A stretch of DNA of 64,000 nucleotides, taken from contig NZ_ASWD01000001.1 in NCBI RefSeq assembly GCF_000407485.1, forward strand, positions 310,001-374,000. The letters are read 5' to 3'. The notes under the pieces are model-generated. The model saw only the letters and a program-made list of their open reading frames with translations, was not told where the DNA came from and did no database searches. Shown here piece by piece: positions 8,635 to 17,097 of this stretch. The position numbers and the translations under genes were made by a program. The stretch is from Enterococcus pallens ATCC BAA-351 (GTDB lineage: Bacteria; Bacillota; Bacilli; Lactobacillales; Enterococcaceae). Position 1 is the stretch's first letter; each line of letters starts with the position of its first letter.

Positions 8635-8681
8635 TCAAAAAAATCGCCGAAAACTCTCAAAATCAAAAGTTTTCAGCGATT
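8635..8681 (-). terminator. Terminator of the DUF2461 gene
   Basis: On the minus strand AATCGCTGAAAACT pairs with AGTTTTCGGCGATT and is followed by seven T, immediately after the stop codon at 8686. Confidence 0.85.
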
Positions 8682-8685
8682 CCTC

Positions 8686-9345
8686 TTAAAGTGCGCCATT
8701 GATAAAATGGTTAAAGGGCTTCATTAATTGGAAAATTTCCACAGCTTCCCCAACAAAATTTTGTGAAGATAGCAAGGCGTCATCTGACAAGTTGTAAGCC
8801 AAGTGCCAGCTTTTATGCTTTAACCATTCCGATAACTCACTATCCTTGTATTCCTCAAAGCCACGGGGAATTCTTTTCAACTTTGTCCCTTGTACTTCAA
8901 AGATCCTTGCAAATTCTGGCTGTTCAATGATATTCAAAAATTCTTCAGGCTTACGAGTAATTCGAGTTCGAATGGCATTCGTTACCTCTGACATACCATC
9001 TGCATACAAGCCACCACCAAGAAAAGAACGATCGCCAGGCATTAGAAAGAGATAATAACCGACTGGGATAAAATCTTTGCCATTCGGAGCAATATTGGCT
9101 CGAAAAGCCGGCATATACGGTGTTTTATCTTTAGCAAACCGAATGTCTCGATTTAATCGGTAGGTCAACTGCTTAGGCTCATGCAAAGAAATCGTCTCGT
9201 CCATTTTCATCAGCTCAGCATTCAATTCGTGAACAAGCTGCTCAAACGCTTGAACAGCAGCTAAACGCTCCGATTTATGAGCATGGAACCACTCTCGATC
9301 ATTGTTTTGCTGCAGCTCTTTTAAGTAGTGTAGCAATTTTTCCAT
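8686..9345 (-). CDS. DUF2461 (TIGR02453) family protein
   Basis: The protein begins MEKLLHYLKELQQNNDREWFHAHK and continues with LTYRLNRDIRFAKDKTPYMPAFRANIAPNG and GYYLFLMPGDRSFLGGGLY, which are the hallmark segments of the DUF2461 family. The role of this family is unknown. The ATG at 9345 is preceded by GGAGGAAATT and is a better start than the longer in-frame one. Single gene with its own terminator. Confidence 0.88.
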   Translation of the reverse strand: MEKLLHYLKELQQNNDREWFHAHKSERLAAVQAFEQLVHELNAELMKMDETISLHEPKQLTYRLNRDIRFAKDKTPYMPAFRANIAPNGKDFIPVGYYLFLMPGDRSFLGGGLYADGMSEVTNAIRTRITRKPEEFLNIIEQPEFARIFEVQGTKLKRIPRGFEEYKDSELSEWLKHKSWHLAYNLSDDALLSSQNFVGEAVEIFQLMKPFNHFINGAL

Positions 9346-9468
9346 AATTTCCTCCAGTTTTATCCCCAAAATTTCTATTCTTAAATCAAGTGTATCGGAA
9401 AATTAAAGAATTTTCAGCAAAAGTAACTGTCTAAAACGGAAATGCCTGCCTGTATTCGCTCAAAACTC

Positions 9469-9927
9469 TTAATCAGCTTTTATGTGTGATAAGCGGTGTA
9501 GTAATTGATTAAAAGCTGCTTGCTCATTTCCCAGCTGGCCGAAGAATTGCTGATCGATTTCCTCTACAATTTCCATGGCTTTTATCATTATTTCAGTTCC
9601 TTCAGTAGTTAATTGAACAGATTTTGCTCGTGTATCTTTAATAGAAGCTGTTCGCTTTACTAGCTGTTTCTTCTCGAGATTCTTGATAATTGTAGAAACA
9701 GTCATTACATCAATATCTGATGTACCGGCAATATTTACTTGAGTAATTTCTTGATCAAACTGAGCTAAGTAACCTAGTGAAGCAATTACCACAAACTGCG
9801 GATGAGTCAAGCCAATCTTAGCTAACGCTGTTTTGATTTGTCTATGCCAAATATTATAGACTCGGATAAAAGAGAAACCAATCGAATGATCTGAGCTATC
9901 TTGATATTTCGAAGGAAACTGATTCAT
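9469..9927 (-). CDS. MarR-family transcriptional regulator
   Basis: A 152-residue winged-helix protein: helix-turn-helix VNIAGTSDIDVMTVSTIIKNLEKK around residues 65-88, wing KRTASIKDTRAKSVQLT and a C-terminal dimerisation helix. Its start overlaps the stop of the SRPBCC gene by four bases (ATGA), so it is translationally coupled and second in the operon. The 18-bp palindrome ahead of the operon is the likely binding site for autoregulation. The inducing ligand is unknown. Confidence 0.88.
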   Translation of the reverse strand: MNQFPSKYQDSSDHSIGFSFIRVYNIWHRQIKTALAKIGLTHPQFVVIASLGYLAQFDQEITQVNIAGTSDIDVMTVSTIIKNLEKKQLVKRTASIKDTRAKSVQLTTEGTEIMIKAMEIVEEIDQQFFGQLGNEQAAFNQLLHRLSHIKAD

Positions 9928-10340
9928 CTTACTGCCTCAATTAACGCAAAAACTGCTGCTGGCACGTCAGAAAAAATACCTGCTAAAAATCGGCTATCCT
10001 CGACATTTTCCTTGCGATCGGTCGGAGTAAATTCTATAGAATGACGGATGCGTGTTTTTGTTCCTAGATCCTTCAATTCATGATGGAAAGAAATTGTTCC
10101 CACACCAGGAATTGTTGTTTCATCAGTGAAATGTTCATTATCCTTAACTGAGGTTAATGTAAAATTCATTGGTGGTTGGCCTGCTAAAGTCATTTTACCA
10201 ACTGTGCCCGTTTTAAATTGTCCATCTAATGAAATTTGCTGCAAGTCATCTTCCCATTTATACCAGTTGTTTACTTCCGCGTAATAAGGCCATATTTGTT
10301 GCGGGGTTAATTCTGCTTCAACTTCAAAACTAAATTTCAT
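9924..10340 (-). CDS. SRPBCC-family ligand-binding protein
   Basis: A 138-residue SRPBCC/polyketide-cyclase-like protein (MKFSFEVEAELTPQQIWPYYAEVNNWYKWEDDL...), with the typical start-of-fold helix-grip pattern and the central GTVGKMTLAGQPPMNFTLT strands. Such proteins bind or transform small hydrophobic molecules. The ATG at 10340 has the ribosome-binding site GAGG; the longer open frame upstream runs through the operator and is not coding. First gene of a two-gene unit with the MarR regulator. Confidence 0.85.
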   Translation of the reverse strand: MKFSFEVEAELTPQQIWPYYAEVNNWYKWEDDLQQISLDGQFKTGTVGKMTLAGQPPMNFTLTSVKDNEHFTDETTIPGVGTISFHHELKDLGTKTRIRHSIEFTPTDRKENVEDSRFLAGIFSDVPAAVFALIEAVR

Positions 10341-10354
10341 ATTGATTCCTCTTT

Positions 10355-10393
10355 TTATAAGTATACTTATAATATATATACTTATTATACTTA
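10355..10393. promoter_or_regulatory. MarR operator: 18-bp perfect palindrome plus repeats
   Basis: TTATAAGTATACTTATAA at 10355-10372 is a perfect 18-bp inverted repeat. The half-site TATACTTA recurs at 10362, 10377 and 10386. It stands 15 bases before the SRPBCC start, where the promoter must lie, so binding would block transcription of the SRPBCC-marR pair. Confidence 0.65.
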
Positions 10394-10473
10394 AGTCAAG
10401 AAAGTTTTGAGAAACTGGTAAAGATGCACCCAAGCAGATGATTCACAGAAGCTACGCTTTGCACTCTGCTAAA

Positions 10474-10506
10474 CAAAAAACTGCTCCCCTAAAAAGGAAC
10501 AGTTAA
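10474..10506 (-). terminator. Terminator of the bgl operon
   Basis: On the minus strand AACTGTTCC pairs with GGAGCAGTT (one G-T pair) and is followed by six T, 40 bases after the bglG-type stop codon. Confidence 0.75.
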
Positions 10507-10545
10507 TCTAAGTCTTTCTATATTGTGCAGCCGATATTTCTTCAT

Positions 10546-11382
10546 TCAATACACCCTTGAAATATGCAGTGTTAGATAAAGCAGTTCATCCTGATTCACT
10601 GAGGCACCCATCTCTTCTTGAATGTACTCCTTGATTTTCAGGGCCGCCCGATACTCTTTCGGAAAACGCTGCTTCACTGAAGCCAGCAAAAAATCATCCT
10701 TCTCCGGCAGCTCTTCCTTTTTAATCATTCGGGCAATAAAAAACTGTAAATGCGTCACAAATCTTAAGTAAAGCATCGAATCTTTATCAACCTTTTTCTC
10801 GGGAAACAGATACCCTAGCATAGCCAGGATATCCTTTAGTGCTCTTACCGAAAGCATGGTTTCTTCCATATTTGCTTGTTCACTTTGGGCATTTACAATG
10901 TGAAACGCAATGTTTCCAGCCTCCTCTTCTGGCAACTGAACATTCATTTTTTTGTTGATCAACTGGATAGCATAGCAGCCGATCTCGAATTCCTTCGGGT
11001 AATACTTTTGAATTTCAATCAGCAGGCGATTTTGAAAAACAATGCCTTTTTGACTGCGTTCAATGGCATATTTCAAGTGATCAACCAGGGTAAAAAATAG
11101 ACTTTTATTCAGCTTAAAGTCAAACTTGGTGTTGGCATAATCGATAATTCGCTTGACGCAAATAATTAGATCATCCGGAGCAGCCTCAAACAGTTTGATG
11201 TAATCCTTTTTTAGGGCATCAGAAAGTGAATCTAATTTAAATACTCTTTGGATTTTGTCAGCTGGAACCAAATCGCCTTTCTTTAGTTGAAATCCGATCC
11301 CTTTCCCCATCAAAATCACTTCTTTGCCCTGCTTATCTAAGCAAAGAATTAGACTGTTGTTTAACGTTTTAGTTACTCTCAT
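10546..11382 (-). CDS. licT: BglG/LicT-family transcriptional antiterminator
   Basis: The protein starts MRVTKTLNNSLILCLDKQGKEVILMGKGIGFQ, the RNA-binding CAT domain (about residues 1-55), followed by two PRD regulation domains (about 65-170 and 175-278) whose conserved histidines are targets of PTS phosphorylation (for example LVDHLKYAIER and VTHLQFFIAR). It binds the RAT hairpin in the bgl leader and prevents termination when the sugar is present. The ATG at 11382 is chosen because the CAT domain always starts close to the N-terminus. Third gene of the bglF-bglA-bglG operon and controller of its leader at 14724-14752. Confidence 0.92.
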   Translation of the reverse strand: MRVTKTLNNSLILCLDKQGKEVILMGKGIGFQLKKGDLVPADKIQRVFKLDSLSDALKKDYIKLFEAAPDDLIICVKRIIDYANTKFDFKLNKSLFFTLVDHLKYAIERSQKGIVFQNRLLIEIQKYYPKEFEIGCYAIQLINKKMNVQLPEEEAGNIAFHIVNAQSEQANMEETMLSVRALKDILAMLGYLFPEKKVDKDSMLYLRFVTHLQFFIARMIKKEELPEKDDFLLASVKQRFPKEYRAALKIKEYIQEEMGASVNQDELLYLTLHISRVY

Positions 11383-11399
11383 TAGATCCACCGTTCTCT

Positions 11400-12809
11400 C
11401 TAAGCTAAGCCATTTCTTGCGATTACTTTTTGATACCAAAAGAAGCTTTCTTTTTTCATTCGTTTTAATTCTTTAAGACCCTCATCGGTTCGGTCAACAT
11501 ATATAAAACCATAACGCTTATTGAAGCCTTGATGGGTACTAACAACATCAATCGCTGACCAAGGTAAATAACCAAAAACATCTACACCATCTGTTAAAGC
11601 TTCTTGAATAGCCAAAATATGTTTGGCTAGATAATCAATTCGATCCTGGTCATTGATTCGTCCATCTTCCTCAACTATGTCGGGTGCCCCATAGCCATTT
11701 TCAGTAATTAAAATAGGTAAATCATAGCGATCGTACAATTTCCTCAAGGTTAATCGTAGTCCAGTAGGGTCAACTACCCAGCCATATGGCGTTTTATCTA
11801 CATAAGGATTTTCAGCTGCTCGGTAGACACCTTCTTCCCCCAGCATGATCTGTTGATCCCCCGCTCTAGCGGAGACGTCTGATCCGTCATTTTTGCTGGC
11901 AGCGATGGTGGCAGTTGAATAATAATTAATCGCAATAAAATCGGGTTTGCCGGAGGATAAAATTGCCTGATCCTCTGCCTCAATTTTAGGATATAATCCC
12001 CGATCATTCAAATAGTTTTCAAACAAATAATTGTATTTCCCACGAACTGCAGCATCTAAGAAAGACCAGCCTCTCAATGTTTCCCAATTATGGGCTGCAA
12101 TTGCATCTTCTGGACTGGAGGTAGCTTGATACATAGCCGTTAAATTGATTGCTGGACCAATTTTTCCTTTAAGCTTCAACTGATGATACAAGTGAATTAC
12201 TTTAGCTTGAGCCAATAAAACATGGTGATTGATTTGAAAGAGTTCTTTTTTTGAAGGCAGCTCTCCACTTGGTGGCAAACCAATCGCTCCAGGGTGAAGG
12301 ATCATCGTGTTTTGCTCATTAATTGTCAGCCAATAGTTCACCTTGTCACCATACTCAGCAAACAATACCTGTACGTAGTCCACAAAATAATCGATGGTTT
12401 CCCGATTTAACCAACCACCCTGCTCCTCAAGAAAATAGGGTAAATCGAAATGGTACATAGTGACAATCGGTTCGATTCCCTGATTCAGGCATTCATCAAT
12501 CACTTGATGATAAAAAGCAATTCCCTTTTGATTGGTTTTATTATTTTCAATATCCATAATTCGCGTCCAAGCGATGGAAAAGCGAAAAGCCTTTAAGCCC
12601 AATTCTTTAAACAGCTGGATATCTTCTTTATAGTGATGGTAAAAATCCGAGGCAAATTCAAAATTAGCTACCCCTTCTGTATGCTGATACTTGTCAATAA
12701 TAGACGGTTGTTTCCCGTCCTCCTGATAGGCACCCTCTGCCTGGTAGGCACTAATGGAGGCACCCCATAAAAACTTCTCTGGAAATGCTGAAAGCTGTTT
12801 GTATTGCAC
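11400..12809 (-). CDS. bglA: 6-phospho-beta-glucosidase (GH1)
   Basis: A 469-residue glycoside hydrolase family 1 enzyme, the usual length. The N-terminal signature FLWGASISAYQAEGA is present, the acid/base Glu165 lies in LTINEQN, and the nucleophile Glu370 in LITENGYG. It hydrolyses phosphorylated beta-glucosides delivered by the PTS to glucose 6-phosphate and the aglycone or glucose. It lies between the PTS gene (13 bases upstream) and the antiterminator gene, so substrate supply, cleavage and control are on one transcript. Confidence 0.94.
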   Translation of the reverse strand: MQYKQLSAFPEKFLWGASISAYQAEGAYQEDGKQPSIIDKYQHTEGVANFEFASDFYHHYKEDIQLFKELGLKAFRFSIAWTRIMDIENNKTNQKGIAFYHQVIDECLNQGIEPIVTMYHFDLPYFLEEQGGWLNRETIDYFVDYVQVLFAEYGDKVNYWLTINEQNTMILHPGAIGLPPSGELPSKKELFQINHHVLLAQAKVIHLYHQLKLKGKIGPAINLTAMYQATSSPEDAIAAHNWETLRGWSFLDAAVRGKYNYLFENYLNDRGLYPKIEAEDQAILSSGKPDFIAINYYSTATIAASKNDGSDVSARAGDQQIMLGEEGVYRAAENPYVDKTPYGWVVDPTGLRLTLRKLYDRYDLPILITENGYGAPDIVEEDGRINDQDRIDYLAKHILAIQEALTDGVDVFGYLPWSAIDVVSTHQGFNKRYGFIYVDRTDEGLKELKRMKKESFFWYQKVIARNGLA

Positions 12810-12822
12810 AAAAATCCTCTCC

Positions 12823-14658
<1,836 letters not shown>

Positions 14659-14667
14659 TTAAAGCAG

Positions 14668-14729
14668 TAAAAAAGACCAAGCCAAACCACGCCTCAATCA
14701 ACATTGAAGTGTTAGTTTGTCTTGGTCTT
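14668..14729 (-). terminator. Leader terminator of the bgl operon (antitermination target)
   Basis: On the minus strand AAGACCAAG pairs with CTTGGTCTT and is followed by six T, all before the bglF start. Its upstream arm overlaps the end of the RAT sequence, so the two structures exclude one another. Confidence 0.88.
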
Positions 14730-14752
14730 GCCTGCATAATCAGTAACATGCC
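14724..14752 (-). promoter_or_regulatory. RAT site (ribonucleic antiterminator) for the BglG/LicT protein
   Basis: The minus strand reads GTTACTGATTATGCAGGCAA, flanked by GGCAT and GACC. This matches the known LicT/BglG RAT pattern (GG-x-TTGTTACTG...GCAGGCAAAACC) closely. A bound antiterminator stabilises this hairpin and prevents the terminator at 14668-14729 from forming. Confidence 0.88.
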
Positions 14753-14777
14753 AATAACGTTATTTTGCTGTAATCGA

Positions 14778-14806
14778 ATAATAGCACATTATGATAGCGC
14801 AATCAA
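14778..14806 (-). promoter_or_regulatory. Promoter of the bgl operon
   Basis: On the minus strand TTGATT (14801-14806) and TATTAT (14778-14783) are separated by 17 bases, upstream of the RAT leader. Confidence 0.65.
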
Positions 14807-15055
14807 CAGGGAATTTAAATTTTTTAGTTTTTCGTTTAACCGTTTAGGTTTAATATAGTCGTTCTTAAAATCGCCTTCTCTATAATCTCTCCTTATAATT
14901 AGTATTTGTGAGTCTTCCCGTGACCAGAAATAATCTTCAGAGATCGGTTCTGATAACCATCCTTCCTTATTTTTACTATAATGTAATGTATCTTTAAGGA
15001 GCCTAAAATTACTATCCTTTATTACGCTAAAAGGCAAGTAGTAAAGGATACACCT
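14789..15055 (-). pseudogene. Possible gene remnant ahead of the bgl operon
   Basis: An open frame of about 89 codons without an ATG encodes a protein-like sequence (VIKDSNFRLLKDTLHYSKNK, then EGWLSEPISEDYFWSREDSQ). A TTG at 15037 could start it but has no ribosome-binding site, and its stop codon lies inside the bgl promoter. I do not recognise a family. It may be the tail of a lost gene, or chance. A plus-strand hairpin with six T at 15051-15084, with no gene leading to it, also hints at lost sequence. The rest of 15056-15325 holds nothing I can identify. Confidence 0.3.
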
Positions 15056-15327
15056 TCATTTACCTTAAGATCGAAGGTTTTTTGGTGAAATGAAAATTAC
15101 TACTGAGTCATCCTCATAAATGTCGAACAAGTACTGTTACTCGGATAAACTAATAAGCGGTTTAAACTTTGAATGAGGAAGAACTGTTGATACTCCCAGG
15201 GAAATAGACACCAAAAACTTTAGAGATCTAACCTACACATTAGAGTCAAATCTTGATTTTGGATTAAAACATAACAAACACTTCTAAAAAATGAATTATC
15301 TCATTTTTAATACTATATTCACAAAAA

Positions 15328-15356
15328 TTGTTTTTATATCTGTTTAAAAATACAAT
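15328..15356 (+). promoter_or_regulatory. Promoter of the CPBP protease gene
   Basis: TTGTTT and TACAAT are separated by 17 bases, about 50 bases before the ATG. Confidence 0.5.
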
Positions 15357-15406
15357 AAAGTGGTACTATTATAGGAGAATAGATTTAACAACGGAAGAGG
15401 CTTTAG

Positions 15407-16159
15407 ATGACCACTAAACAAATTATTAAACAGTTTCTACTAATTAGTTTTGGATTAATGATTCCAACATCCCTACTATATTTCATTTTTAATCAATTAG
15501 GTATATCTACTATCGGGAATACTTTGGGCTTCATCGGCTTAATAATTGGTGGCGGATCAACAGCCCTTGCCGGTTTGATTACAGCTAAAACTTCTGGTAA
15601 AGTAAAAAGTTATTTGACCGTCTTAAAAGAATTTTTTTCTCTTCGCCAGTCTCCTTTTGCATATTTAATGGTAATTTTCTTTTTACTACTTAATTTTGGA
15701 ATGAAATTTGATCCCTTTCCAATCAATAAATTTATTCAATTGTTGGTGGCATCGCTCATCTTTGGTGGCATCGAAGAAATTGGTTGGCGATACATGTTTC
15801 AACCAACACTAGAAAGGAAATTCTCGTTTGTTGCAGCTACCTGTTTGACAAGTATTGCCTGGGGGACATGGCATCTTTTCTATTTCATTCTGGATGGATC
15901 ACTGTTTTCTATGACTTTGCTTAATTTACTTATTTTTCTAATTGGCTTAGTGGGCAATTCTTTTATCTTGGCGAGTATTTTCTTTACGACAAATAGTTTA
16001 TGGCTATGCGTACTTTATCATGCAAGTCTAAATGCTTTTACACAATTGCTTAGTAGCAGTAGTCTAAGTTATTCAATTATTTCAGCAAGTACTAGTATCC
16101 TATTTGCCTGTCTATTTGTTTATTTGAAAAAAAGAGCAAGAGATCAAAATCTTGGATAG
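15407..16159 (+). CDS. CPBP-family intramembrane metalloprotease
   Basis: A 250-residue protein with about seven membrane helices. It has the CPBP (Abi, CAAX-type) motifs: EEIGWR with Glu123, Glu124 and Arg128, a His in WGTWHLF (His156), and LYHASLNAF with His205. Bacterial members act in peptide maturation, bacteriocin self-immunity or signalling; no bacteriocin gene is visible here, so the role is open. The ribosome-binding site is GAAGAGG. It is followed by a TetR gene on the same strand, about 180 bases away with its own likely promoter. Confidence 0.88.
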   Translation: MTTKQIIKQFLLISFGLMIPTSLLYFIFNQLGISTIGNTLGFIGLIIGGGSTALAGLITAKTSGKVKSYLTVLKEFFSLRQSPFAYLMVIFFLLLNFGMKFDPFPINKFIQLLVASLIFGGIEEIGWRYMFQPTLERKFSFVAATCLTSIAWGTWHLFYFILDGSLFSMTLLNLLIFLIGLVGNSFILASIFFTTNSLWLCVLYHASLNAFTQLLSSSSLSYSIISASTSILFACLFVYLKKRARDQNLG

Positions 16160-16337
16160 ATGTTTCTTGGTTTTCTATCCTAAACTTAATTTGGTCCCTC
16201 CGCTTATCTTTTAAGCGATACCGTGTGAAAGGTACAATTTTTAATGACACTATGTCAGTTTTAGCTTTACTATCCCCTATTTTTGTACTACAATGATAAA
16301 ACGATCAACGTTATGTTAAGAAATGGGAGAATGGATT

Positions 16338-16994
16338 ATGCCGAAAGTATCAGAGGCCTATCTGGAGGAAAAAAAGACCTTTATTTTGAAATGTACCAAT
16401 GAACTATTAGAGGAAATGCCGTTATTTCATTTATCTATGAGAGACATCATTAAAAAAACTGGATTTAGCCAAGGGGCAATTTACCGCTATTACGCTAATA
16501 TTGATGAAATTTTTATCGACTTGATTAATCGTATTCCCATCAATTATCCCTTGGAAAAAGAGGTAGATATTCTATTAGATTCAAAACAGCCAGCGACAAC
16601 TATTCTTACAGAAGTTATCCTGACGATAGGAAGATTTGTTGAGGAGGTATTACAGACTGTTGGTGGAAGGATGTTTTTTGAACTTCTAGTTTATTATGCT
16701 TATGATGTTGAAAAAGAACAGACTATTTTGTCTCGGTTAATATTTAAACAATCCATCGATTATGCTCAATCAAAGACGATTGACTATTTTATAGCAAGCA
16801 TTGAAAAAGAAGAAATACAACTAACTATTCCAATAACGTCTATTACTCGATTTATCGGCGTTTCGGTGGACGGCATTATTCAGTATGCAGCACTTAGTTC
16901 CATTAAAAATAGTCAAGAAATAGAAGAGCTTGTATCGGAAACAGCTGATTTATTCCAAACTTTGACGCAATCGATTGTTCATTTCCTTAAATAA
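16338..16994 (+). CDS. TetR-family transcriptional regulator
   Basis: N-terminal helix-turn-helix ELLEEMPLFHLSMRDIIKKT, then GFSQGAIYRYYANIDEIF (about residues 20-60), with an unrelated C-terminal ligand domain of about 150 residues. The start is the ATG at 16338 preceded by GGGAGAATGG. Converges with the FtsX-type permease gene and shares a terminator with it. The target gene is not evident; the CPBP gene upstream is a candidate. Confidence 0.85.
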   Translation: MPKVSEAYLEEKKTFILKCTNELLEEMPLFHLSMRDIIKKTGFSQGAIYRYYANIDEIFIDLINRIPINYPLEKEVDILLDSKQPATTILTEVILTIGRFVEEVLQTVGGRMFFELLVYYAYDVEKEQTILSRLIFKQSIDYAQSKTIDYFIASIEKEEIQLTIPITSITRFIGVSVDGIIQYAALSSIKNSQEIEELVSETADLFQTLTQSIVHFLK

Positions 16995-17042
16995 GAGCAC
17001 TTGAGGTTTTACTTATTATAACAGAGAAGCCGCATCTAACTT

Positions 17043-17093
17043 AAAAGGCAAATAAGCCTATCCAAAAATACTGAATAGGCTTATTTGCCTTTT
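17043..17093. terminator. Bidirectional terminator between the TetR and permease genes
   Basis: AAAAGGCAAATAAGCCTAT pairs perfectly with ATAGGCTTATTTGCCTTTT across 13 bases, giving T-rich ends on both strands. Confidence 0.88.
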
Positions 17094-17097
17094 AGTT

